A DNA stretch of 48,090 nucleotides from Streptomyces qinglanensis (GTDB taxonomy: Bacteria > Actinomycetota > Actinomycetes > Streptomycetales > Streptomycetaceae): positions 1-48,090 of the forward strand of contig NZ_FOGO01000015.1 in the NCBI RefSeq assembly GCF_900111245.1, written 5' to 3'. The stretch's first letter is position 1; each line of letters starts with the position of its first letter. The notes beneath the pieces were generated by a model. The model made no database searches, was not told the DNA's origin, and was given only the letters and a program-made list of their open reading frames with translations. This document shows positions 16,327 to 23,948 of the stretch, piece by piece. The translations under genes and the position numbers were made by a program.

Positions 16327-17514
16327 GTGACGGCGACGGAGGATTCCGCTGTGAGCGAACAGGAGGCGGCCGCGGCCCCGGCGAGGAAGGCTGCCACCGG
16401 GAAGGCCCCGGCGAAGGAGGCGACCCCCGCGAAGAAGGCCCCGACCGGAAAGGCCCCCGCGAAGAAGGCATCCCCCGCCAGGAAGACCGCCGCGGGCAGC
16501 AAGAAGGCCACCCCGGCGAAGACGACGACCGCCGCCAAGAAGGCCACCCCGGCGAAGAAGGCGACCACGGCCAAGAAGGCGACCGCGGCCAAGAAGGCCA
16601 CCGCGGCGAAGAAGGCCGCCCCCGCCAAGAAGGCGCCTGCCGCGAAGGCCGCCGCTGTGAAGGCGTCCGGGAGCAAGCCGGAGTCGCAGGCGGCCCGGGC
16701 GAAGCGGGCCGCGCGGATCAACAGCGCGCTGGCCGAGGTGTACTACTACGCGCACCCCGAGCTGGATTTCGAGAATCCGTTCGAGCTTCTGGTGGCCACG
16801 GTCCTCTCGGCGCAGACCACGGATCTGCGCGTCAACCAGACCACTCCCGCTCTCTTCGCCGCGTACCCCACTCCGGAGGACATGGCGGCGGCCGACCCGG
16901 AGGCGCTGGAGGAGCTGATCCGCCCCACCGGCTTCTTCCGCTCCAAGGCCAAGTCCCTGCTCGGCCTCTCCGCGGCGCTGCGGGACGACCACGGCGGTGA
17001 GGTCCCCGGTTCGGTCGACGAGCTGGTGAAGCTGCCCGGCGTCGGCCGCAAGACGGCGTTCGTCGTGCTCGGCAACGCCTTCGGTGTCCCCGGGCTGACT
17101 GTCGACACCCACTTCGGCCGGCTGGTGCGCCGCTGGAAGCTCACCGAGCAGACGGACGCGGTCAAGGTCGAGCAGGAGATCGACGACCTGCTGCCGGAGA
17201 GCGAGTGGACGATGTTCTCGCACCGCACGATCTTCCACGGCCGCCGCGTGTGCCACTCCCGCAAGCCCGCCTGCGGTGCCTGCCCCATCGCCGAGCTGTG
17301 CCCTTCCTACGGGGAGGGCGAGACGGACCCGGAGAAGGCGAAGAAGCTGCTCAAGTACGAGATGGGCGGTCAGCCGGGCCAGCGGCTCAAACCGCCGGCC
17401 GACTATCCGGGTCGCCCTGCGCCACCGCTGCCCTCCCGCGCCCCGGCCGCCGGGCCGGCTTCCGGGTCCGCCGCGGATTCCGCCACCGGGGCGGCCACCG
17501 GGGCGGCCCGGTGA
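16327..17514 (+). CDS. nth: Endonuclease III with an H1-like Lys/Ala/Pro-rich tail
   Basis: DNA glycosylase/AP lyase for oxidised pyrimidines, 395 residues. The first about 120 residues are repeats of AKKATPAKKA type, as in histone H1 tails. The catalytic core follows: helix-hairpin-helix LPGVGRKTAF with catalytic Lys242, Asp260 (VDTHFGRL), and the [4Fe-4S] cysteines 309, 316, 319 and 325 (C-X6-C-X2-C-X5-C). A Pro/Ala-rich tail of about 50 residues ends the protein. GTG 16327 is the first start in frame; an internal start after the tail is possible but has no better ribosome site. It is coupled by GTGA overlap to the Nudix gene. Confidence 0.93.
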   Translation: MTATEDSAVSEQEAAAAPARKAATGKAPAKEATPAKKAPTGKAPAKKASPARKTAAGSKKATPAKTTTAAKKATPAKKATTAKKATAAKKATAAKKAAPAKKAPAAKAAAVKASGSKPESQAARAKRAARINSALAEVYYYAHPELDFENPFELLVATVLSAQTTDLRVNQTTPALFAAYPTPEDMAAADPEALEELIRPTGFFRSKAKSLLGLSAALRDDHGGEVPGSVDELVKLPGVGRKTAFVVLGNAFGVPGLTVDTHFGRLVRRWKLTEQTDAVKVEQEIDDLLPESEWTMFSHRTIFHGRRVCHSRKPACGACPIAELCPSYGEGETDPEKAKKLLKYEMGGQPGQRLKPPADYPGRPAPPLPSRAPAAGPASGSAADSATGAATGAAR

Positions 17515-18248
17515 CGGGTTCCGGTCGGCCCTCGGACCATGCGGCGGAGCGCCCGGTGCGGGGCGGCCCCGCCCCCTCGGCGCCGATCGAGGTCAGCGGC
17601 AAGGGCCTGCCGGAGTGGCTGGTCCCTGTGAGCGACGCGGCGGCGGGGGTCGAGGCGAGCCAGCTCAGCCGCTTCTTGCCGCCGCGCGACGGCGGCGGCC
17701 GGCCGTCCGCCGTGCTCGTGCTGTTCGGCGACGGTGTGCGCGGTCCCGAGCTGCTGCTGATCGAGCGTGCCTCCAGCCTGCGTTCGCACGCCGGGCAGCC
17801 CTCCTTCCCCGGCGGGGCGCTGGACCCGGAGGACGGTGACCCGGAGGGGGACGGCAGGCTGCGCGCCGCGCTCCGCGAGGCCGAGGAGGAGACGGGGCTC
17901 GACCCCTCGGGCGTGCAGGTGTTCGGGATACTGCCCAGTCTCTACATCCCCGTGAGCGGTTTTGTCGTCACACCGGTGCTCGGCTGGTGGCGCCGCCGCA
18001 CGCCGGTGGCGCCGGTGGACCCGGCGGAGACGGCCCGGGTCTTCACCGTCCCGGTCTCGGACCTCACTGACCCGGTCAACCGCGCCATGGCTGTGCACCC
18101 GGCCGGACACGTAGGACCCGCCTTCCTGGTCGGCTCCGCGCTGGTGTGGGGGTTCACGGCCGGTCTGATCGACCGCATCCTGCACCACGCCGGGTGGGAG
18201 CGGCCCTGGGACCGCGACCGCCGGGTCCCGCTCGACTGGAAGGCGTGA
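17511..18248 (+). CDS. CoA pyrophosphatase-type Nudix hydrolase
   Basis: A 245-residue protein. RSHAGQPSFPGG (91-102) followed by REAEEETGL (122-130) is the combined UPF0035 and Nudix signature of coenzyme A diphosphatases, which split CoA into phosphopantetheine and 3',5'-ADP. GTG 17511 sits in the nth stop (GTGA). The neighbours nth and marP match the Rv3674c-Rv3672c-Rv3671c order, but the thioredoxin-like gene found there in mycobacteria is absent here. Confidence 0.9.
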   Translation: MTGSGRPSDHAAERPVRGGPAPSAPIEVSGKGLPEWLVPVSDAAAGVEASQLSRFLPPRDGGGRPSAVLVLFGDGVRGPELLLIERASSLRSHAGQPSFPGGALDPEDGDPEGDGRLRAALREAEEETGLDPSGVQVFGILPSLYIPVSGFVVTPVLGWWRRRTPVAPVDPAETARVFTVPVSDLTDPVNRAMAVHPAGHVGPAFLVGSALVWGFTAGLIDRILHHAGWERPWDRDRRVPLDWKA

Positions 18249-18458
18249 CGTCCGCGATCGACGACCCGCGTGCCCCTCGCACCCGCGTCCGCATGAGACG
18301 GTGTCTCTTCCGCTCTCCGGGTGCCGCCTCCGCACGGCGACCGCCCGGCCCCGGCCCTGGCGCAGGGGCGGCGCTCGGATCGGTCCGGCCCGCGTGTCGA
18401 GTGCTGCCGGAGCGGGGGGAATGGACTGCCGGGATGGACCCGAGGCGAGGCTGATTCG

Positions 18459-19658
18459 GTGAACGTGCTGGACGTACTGCTGATCGTGGCTGCGGTGTGG
18501 TTCGCGCTCGTCGGCTACCGCCAGGGCTTCGTCGTCGGCATCCTGTCCGTTCTGGGGTTCCTCGGGGGCGGTCTGATCGCGCTGCTCGTCCTGCCTCTGC
18601 TCTGGGACCAGTTCACCTCCGGCGACCGGCCGGGGACGGGGTGGGCGATAGCCGCGGTGATCATCGTGATCATCTGTGCCTCCGTCGGCCAGGCCCTCAC
18701 CACCCATCTGGGCAACAGGCTGCGGCAGTACATCACCTGGACCCCGGCAAGGGCCCTGGACGCGACGGGCGGCGCGTTCGTGAACGTCGTCGCCATGCTG
18801 ATCGTCGCCTGGCTGATCGGCTCCGCGCTGGCCGGCACCTCCCTGCCGACGCTCGGCAAGGAGGTGCGCAGCTCCAGGGTGCTGCTCGGCGTCTCGCATG
18901 TGATGCCGCAGCAGGTCAACGCCTGGTTCGACGATTTCTCCTCCGTTCTGGCCAAGAACGGCTACCCGCAGGTCTTCTCGCCCTTCTCCAGGGAGCCGAT
19001 CCAGGACGTCCCGCCGCCCAGTCCCGAGCTGGCGGGCAGCCCCGTCGCGGAGCGCGCCAAGCGCAGCATCGTCAAGGTCGTCGGCACGGCACCGAGCTGC
19101 GGCAAGGAGGTGGAGGGCACCGGGTTCGTCTTCGCGAAGGGCAGGGTGATGACGAACGCGCATGTCGTGGGCGGCGTGGAGCAGCCGACCGTGCAGATCG
19201 GCGGCGAGGGGCGGCGCTACAGCGCCCGAGTGGTGCGCTACGACTGGAAGCGCGACATCGCGGTCCTGGACGTCCCCGAGCTGACCGCGCCCGCACTGCG
19301 CTTCGCGAAGCGGGACCCGCGCAGCGGCGACGACGCGATCGTGGCCGGCTTCCCGGAGAACGGCGGCTACGACGTCCGCTCCGCCCGGGTGCGCGGGCGG
19401 CTGCAGGCGGAAGGCCCCGACATCTACCACCGGGGCACCGTCAGCCGGGACATCTACTCGCTCTACACCGCGATCCGGCCGGGCAACTCCGGCGGCCCGC
19501 TGCTCACTCCGGACGGCCGCGTCTACGGAGTGATCTTCGCCAAGTCCCTGGACGACGACCGCACCGGCTATGCCCTCAGCGTCGACGAGATCCGCGAGGA
19601 CATCACCCGCGGGCGCACGGACCAGCGGCAGGCGGACACCCAGGGCTGCGCGATCTGA
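18459..19658 (+). CDS. MarP-type membrane serine protease
   Basis: A 399-residue protein with four N-terminal transmembrane helices forming a CvpA-like domain (about 1-125) and an extracytoplasmic trypsin-like protease. The catalytic triad is His235 (TNAHVV), Asp266 (DIAVLD) and Ser344 (GNSGGP). Cys214 and Cys397 sit where mycobacterial MarP has its regulatory disulfide. MarP protects M. tuberculosis against acid and oxidative stress. GTG 18459 starts directly before the first helix (VNVLDVLLIVAAVW). Confidence 0.93.
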   Translation: MNVLDVLLIVAAVWFALVGYRQGFVVGILSVLGFLGGGLIALLVLPLLWDQFTSGDRPGTGWAIAAVIIVIICASVGQALTTHLGNRLRQYITWTPARALDATGGAFVNVVAMLIVAWLIGSALAGTSLPTLGKEVRSSRVLLGVSHVMPQQVNAWFDDFSSVLAKNGYPQVFSPFSREPIQDVPPPSPELAGSPVAERAKRSIVKVVGTAPSCGKEVEGTGFVFAKGRVMTNAHVVGGVEQPTVQIGGEGRRYSARVVRYDWKRDIAVLDVPELTAPALRFAKRDPRSGDDAIVAGFPENGGYDVRSARVRGRLQAEGPDIYHRGTVSRDIYSLYTAIRPGNSGGPLLTPDGRVYGVIFAKSLDDDRTGYALSVDEIREDITRGRTDQRQADTQGCAI

Positions 19659-19710
19659 CGGCCCGGCCCAGCCCGTCCGGGCCCTGCCTGACCGGGCCCC
19701 GTCCAACAGC

Positions 19711-19785
19711 CTCTGCCTGGCCGGCCTCTGCCTGGCCGGCCTCTGCCTGGCCGGCCTCTGCCTGGCCGGCCTCTGCCTGGCCCGC
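19711..19785. repeat. Tandem repeat, 5 x 15 bp
   Basis: The unit CTCTGCCTGGCCGGC is repeated at 19711, 19726, 19741, 19756 and 19771. The first four copies are identical and the last differs by one base. Intergenic. Confidence 0.95.
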
Positions 19786-20130
19786 CAGGGTCCTGCCCTG
19801 CTGCCTGCCCGGGTCCTCGGGGGGACTCCGGCGCGGGTCCTCGGGCGACTCCGGCCCCGGTCCTCGGTGGGACTCCGGCGCGGACGGCCCCGGAAGGCGC
19901 GGACCCGGCGCAGACGGCGCCGACCCTGCTCGGAAATCCGGCGTGCGGAGACATCGGCCCGCCTGTCCGCAGGCTGTTCCCGCGCCGCTCCCCGGCACAC
20001 CCACCGAAGGCGGCCCCGTCCGCCGCAGGCCGTCCGGGCCGTACTGCCGCACCGTGCCGGGACCCCGCCCGGGGCACCGTGCCGGGGCGCCAAGAGGCCG
20101 TCGGACCGCTCTGCCGTACGTGCCGGCGGC

Positions 20131-20170
20131 GACCGGGGGCGACCGGGGGCGATCGGGGGCGATCGGGGGA
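20131..20170. repeat. Tandem repeat, 4 x 10 bp
   Basis: GACCGGGGGC occurs twice, then GATCGGGGGC, then GATCGGGGGA, head to tail. Confidence 0.9.
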
Positions 20171-20179
20171 GAGAGTGGG

Positions 20180-20389
20180 TCAGGTGCGGTTGTGCCGCAG
20201 TCTCGCGCTGACCCAGCGTGCGCGGCGACGCAGGATGCGGGGAATGCCCAGCTCTGCGTCGGTGGGATGCAGCCGGGTCGCGGCGCGCGGAAAAGCCCGG
20301 CCGCGCGGGTCCCTCAGATGGCTGCGGTTACGTGCCACGTCACGGAAGTCGTGCGTCAACCCCATACCGGGTCCCTGCCCCCGCCCCAA
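20180..20389 (-). CDS. Possible small basic protein, unrecognised
   Basis: A 69-residue frame, or 61 residues from an inner ATG at 20365 (MGLTHDFRDVARNR). It is Arg-rich (ending RRRARWVSARLRHNRT) with about 80% G/C at third positions. It lies behind the epoxide-hydrolase-like gene on the same strand. No family is recognised and no clear ribosome site is seen. It may be a real small gene or chance. Confidence 0.35.
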   Translation of the reverse strand: MGRGQGPGMGLTHDFRDVARNRSHLRDPRGRAFPRAATRLHPTDAELGIPRILRRRARWVSARLRHNRT

Positions 20390-20518
20390 GGTCAGTAATC
20401 GCCCCGGGATCCGGCAATCGGCCTATGCGCCGGGCACATGTGTGCGGCGACCCGGCGCCGGTGACGGCGGCACCCGGCTGCCTCCGGCGGCACCCGCCTG
20501 CCTCCGCACTGCCGGGGC

Positions 20519-21463
20519 TCAGCGGTCCGGTTCCGGATCGTCCAACCAGTGCACCAGTTCGCCGGTGAAGCTCGCCGGGTCCTCCTCGTGCGGATAGTGC
20601 CCCAGCCCGTCGAACAGGCGCCAGCGGTACGGGGCCTCGACGTACTCGCCCGACCCCGCGGCGCTCCGAGTCCGCATCACCGGATCGAGTGAACCGTGCA
20701 GATGCAGTGTCGGCACCCGCACCGGACGCTTCATCCGGCGATAGAACTGCATCCCGTCCGGACGCGCCAGCGACCGCACCAACCACCGGTACGGCTCCAC
20801 CGAGCAGTGCGCCGTGGAGGGTACGCACATCGCCCGCCGGTAGTTCTCCACTGCCAGGGCGCCCGCGTCCCCGGCCGGGCCGGGCGGTCTGGGGCCGGCC
20901 CAGTCCCGGATCAGCCGCTCCACCAGGGCGCCGTCGTCCGCCACGAGCTGACGCTCGGGCAGCCACGGGCGCTGGAACCCCCAGATGTAGGAGCTGGCCG
21001 CCGTCTGCCGGACGTCCCCCAGCATGGCGGCCCGCCAGCGGCGGGGGTGCGGCATCGAGGCGACGACGAGCCGGCGGATCAGCTTGGGCCGCATCACCGC
21101 CGCCGTCCACGCCAGGTAGCCGCCCAGGTCGTGTCCGACCAGTGCCGCGTCGGGCTCCCCCAGGGAGCGGATCACACCGGTCACATCGAGCGCGAGGTTG
21201 GCCGGGTCGTAGCCGCGCGGCGTACGGTCGCTGCCTCCCACCCCGCGCAGGTCCATCGCCACAGCCCGGTAGCCCGCGTCGGCCAGTGCGGGGAGCTGGT
21301 GCCGCCACGCCCACCAGTACTGCGGGAACCCGTGCACCAGCAGTACCAGCGGGCCCTCACCCATCTCGGCGATGTGGAACAGCGCTCCATTGGCGGCCAC
21401 GTCGCGGTGCGTCCAGGGGCCCTCGGGACGGATCACCGCCGCCGGACTGTCTGCGAGCGTCAT
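20519..21463 (-). CDS. Alpha/beta hydrolase, epoxide hydrolase-like (EphE-like)
   Basis: A 314-residue alpha/beta-fold hydrolase. The oxyanion motif HGFPQYWWAW starts at residue 44. The nucleophile elbow GHDLGG places Asp112 as nucleophile, as in epoxide hydrolases and haloalkane dehalogenases rather than serine esterases. The catalytic His lies in GLGHYPHEEDP near residue 291. Its place next to marP mirrors ephE in M. tuberculosis. The ATG overlaps the stop of the upstream holin-like gene (ATGA), so the two are coupled. Confidence 0.88.
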   Translation of the reverse strand: MTLADSPAAVIRPEGPWTHRDVAANGALFHIAEMGEGPLVLLVHGFPQYWWAWRHQLPALADAGYRAVAMDLRGVGGSDRTPRGYDPANLALDVTGVIRSLGEPDAALVGHDLGGYLAWTAAVMRPKLIRRLVVASMPHPRRWRAAMLGDVRQTAASSYIWGFQRPWLPERQLVADDGALVERLIRDWAGPRPPGPAGDAGALAVENYRRAMCVPSTAHCSVEPYRWLVRSLARPDGMQFYRRMKRPVRVPTLHLHGSLDPVMRTRSAAGSGEYVEAPYRWRLFDGLGHYPHEEDPASFTGELVHWLDDPEPDR

Positions 21464-21930
21464 ACGGACGAGCGTGTCACACCCTGGAGCTGCGGATGCT
21501 CCTCGCCACCGTCCCCGGCCGCGCGCGGGTGCGGCTTGGCGTGCGAGAGGACCGCGGCGGTCTGCTTCGCGGAGGCCACCGACTTCTGCGGGCTCTTGCT
21601 CCTGGAGACCTTCTTGAACTTGGCCAGCGCCAGCAGCAGCAGGAGCAGCGCCAGGGCGATGAAGGCGCCGCCCACGATCAGGAACGACCAGGCGAGGCCG
21701 AGCCCCAGGTTGTGGATGCCGTAGGCGGCGGCGAAGCTCAGCACCGGGAGCGCGAAGAGCAGGAAGACCCCCGCGATCAGGGCGGCGCCGCTGCCCAGCA
21801 CGCCGCGCTTGACGTCCTGTCGCAGCTCGGCCTTGGCCAGCGCGATCTCGTCGTGCACCAGTGCGGACATCTCCGCGGTCGCCGCTGCGACCAACTGGCC
21901 GAGGCTGCGGCCGTCGTCGGCTGCGCTCAT
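21460..21930 (-). CDS. Phage-holin-superfamily membrane protein
   Basis: A 156-residue protein with the N-terminal helix SLGQLVAAATAEMSALVHDEIALAKAEL, typical of the actinobacterial Holin-X/YqjE-like family. Two transmembrane helices follow (about 48-72 and 80-105), then a Lys-rich cytoplasmic tail. Despite the name it is a chromosomal housekeeping-type membrane protein, with no phage genes nearby. Coupled to the epoxide-hydrolase-like gene by ATGA overlap. Confidence 0.85.
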   Translation of the reverse strand: MSAADDGRSLGQLVAAATAEMSALVHDEIALAKAELRQDVKRGVLGSGAALIAGVFLLFALPVLSFAAAYGIHNLGLGLAWSFLIVGGAFIALALLLLLLALAKFKKVSRSKSPQKSVASAKQTAAVLSHAKPHPRAAGDGGEEHPQLQGVTRSSV

Positions 21931-22029
21931 CGCTGTCTCCCTTGCGGTAGTGAGGGCCCGCCGCGGTGCGGGCCCGGCGTTTCCCGGCGTGCGTACGGGG
22001 TTCCCTCGCGGGGGCCGGTCAGGCTCCGA

Positions 22030-23739
22030 TCATGCCGGACCATCGTCCGTCACGTCGTGGCGTGTGGCCACCTCGGCGAGCCTGCGGTGCTCCGCCGCCT
22101 TCGCCTCGTAGAGCGCCGCCATCCGCAGATGGAACGCGGGGTCGTGCTCCTCGTACACGTCGGGGACACCGTCACCGTCCTCGTCCCGGTTCTCGGCCTC
22201 CACCAGCGAACGGTGCCTGCGGGCCCGGAGTTTGAGCATGATTCCGGCGAACACCGCGGCCAGCAGCGAGCCGATCAGCACGGCGGCCTTGGCCTCGTCG
22301 GCGAGCACGGGATCGTCGGTGAAGGCCAGTTCACTGATCAGCAGGGAGACGGTGAAGCCGATGCCGGACAGCGCGGCGATGGCCAGTACGTCGGCCCAGC
22401 CCAGCTCGCGGTTCAGCTCGGCCTTGGTGAAGCGCACCGCGGCCCACGCGCCGCCGAACACCCCCAGCGTCTTGCCCGCCAGCAGGCCGAACACCACGCC
22501 CAGCGTCTCCGGCTTGCTGAACACGTCGCCCAGCGCGCCGCCCGAGACCGTGACACCGGCCGCGAAGAGCGCGAAGACGGGCACGGCGAGTCCGGAGGAG
22601 AGCGGCCTGACCTGGTGTTCGATGTGGGCGGCCGGTGAGGTCTCCTCGCCGGGGCGCAGGGAGCAGCGCAGCATCAGGCCCATCGCGACACCGGCGACCG
22701 TGGCGTGCACCCCGCTGGCGTGCATCAGGCCCCAGACGACGAGGGCGAGCGGAACGTACACGTACCAGCCGCGCACCCCCCGGTGGTGCAGGAACCAGAA
22801 GACGGCCAGCCCGGCGACGGCGCCCGCCAGCGCCCCGAAGCTGATGCCCGCCGAGTAGAAGATCGCGATGATGACGATGGCGCCCAGGTCGTCGACGACG
22901 GCCAGGGTCAGCAGGAAGGCGCGCAGCGCGGAGGGCAGCCCGGTGCCGAGCACGGCCAGCACCCCCAGCGCGAAGGCGATGTCGGTCGCCATCGGGATCG
23001 CCCAGCCGCGCAGGTCGCCGCCCCCGGCGGCGAAGGCCAGATAGACCAGCGCGGGGACGACCATCCCGCAGACGGCCGAGACGATCGGCAGGGCGGCGGC
23101 CCGCGGATCGCGCAGCTCGCCCGCGACCAGCTCCCGCTTGAGCTCGATCCCGGCGACGAAGAAGAACAGGGTGAGCAGGCCGTCCTTGGCCCAGTCGGCG
23201 ACCGAGAGGTTCAGATGGAGCGCCTCGGGGCCGAAGTGGAAGTCCTTGACGTCCTGGTAGAAGTCGCCGGCTCCGGTGTTGGCGAGCAGCAGGGCGACGA
23301 CCGCGGCGGCCAGCAGCAGGGTGCCGCCGACCGTCTCGGTGCGGAGCGCGTCCGCCAGAAACGTACGTTCGCGCAGCGGGAGCCTGCCGAGGAAGACGGA
23401 ACGGTGGCCGCCGTCCCGCCCGGCGGATGCCTCGGACCGGTCTGCGGACGCTCCCGACCGGTCTGCGGACGCTCCGGATCGGTCTGCGGACGTTCCGGAC
23501 TGGTCTGCGGACGTTTGGGACGGCTTGGTGGACTGCTGCCCGTCGTGCTGTGCGGGGACCTGCGTGCCCCGGGTGGGGACCCGCGTGCCCCGGGCGGGGG
23601 GTTGCCCGTCGTGTGCGGCGGAGTGCCCGGCGGGCCCGGTTGAGTGCTCGGACCGCGCGGTGACCGGCGCGTCCTGTCCGGGGGACTGCCCGGACTGCTG
23701 GGGGTCGGTGCCCTGGTCAGGGCGGTGCGGCGGAGTCAT
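22030..23739 (-). CDS. nhaA: NhaA-type Na+/H+ antiporter with long tails
   Basis: Sodium/proton antiporter, 569 residues from ATG 23739. The first about 110 residues are hydrophilic and include four copies of a 7-residue repeat (SADRSGA-like, 77-106). The 12-helix NhaA core has ATDIAFALGVLAVLG (D253) and the paired aspartates D283-D284 in VVDDLGAIVII that bind Na+. The C-terminal tail contains DEDGDGVPDVYEE (519-531), a thrombospondin-type-3/EF-hand-like calcium loop, then a charged helix. An 11-residue longer start is possible but has no support. Confidence 0.93.
   Translation of the reverse strand: MTPPHRPDQGTDPQQSGQSPGQDAPVTARSEHSTGPAGHSAAHDGQPPARGTRVPTRGTQVPAQHDGQQSTKPSQTSADQSGTSADRSGASADRSGASADRSEASAGRDGGHRSVFLGRLPLRERTFLADALRTETVGGTLLLAAAVVALLLANTGAGDFYQDVKDFHFGPEALHLNLSVADWAKDGLLTLFFFVAGIELKRELVAGELRDPRAAALPIVSAVCGMVVPALVYLAFAAGGGDLRGWAIPMATDIAFALGVLAVLGTGLPSALRAFLLTLAVVDDLGAIVIIAIFYSAGISFGALAGAVAGLAVFWFLHHRGVRGWYVYVPLALVVWGLMHASGVHATVAGVAMGLMLRCSLRPGEETSPAAHIEHQVRPLSSGLAVPVFALFAAGVTVSGGALGDVFSKPETLGVVFGLLAGKTLGVFGGAWAAVRFTKAELNRELGWADVLAIAALSGIGFTVSLLISELAFTDDPVLADEAKAAVLIGSLLAAVFAGIMLKLRARRHRSLVEAENRDEDGDGVPDVYEEHDPAFHLRMAALYEAKAAEHRRLAEVATRHDVTDDGPA
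23439..23520. repeat. Coding tandem repeat, 4 x 21 bp
   Basis: Units begin with GGTCTGCGGACG at 23439, 23460, 23481 and 23502. They encode the 7-residue repeat in the N-terminal tail of NhaA. Confidence 0.9.
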
Positions 23740-23859
23740 GGCGCGGGCCTCCGGAAGGTGGCGGGGACACACCTGTGGTGTGTGCCGACCAGACTTCCCG
23801 GCTCGCCCACGGACCTGCCGCCTCGCGGAGGCGACACAGCCAGCCTAACCAAACGGGTG

Positions 23860-23891
23860 AGGGGCATCCGGTCGGTTGTCCGGATGCCCCT
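23860..23891 (-). terminator. Hairpin terminator behind acsA
   Basis: AGGGGCATCCGG (23860-23871) and CCGGATGCCCCT (23880-23891) form a perfect 12-bp stem with an 8-nt loop, between the acsA stop and the nhaA start. Confidence 0.8.
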
Positions 23892-23948
23892 TCCTGCGCC
23901 GTGGGTGGCACGCCCCGTGCGGGCGCCGCCGGGCCCGCTCCGGCGGCG

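Larger units (their letters stand above)
19659..20518. other. Long intergenic region with tandem repeats and a doubtful small ORF
   Basis: 860 bp between the convergent ends of the marP-like and epoxide-hydrolase-like genes. It holds a 5 x 15-bp repeat (19711-19785) and a 4 x 10-bp repeat (20131-20170). One minus-strand ORF (20180-20389) might be real. Other frames are repeat-derived and not supported. Confidence 0.6.
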
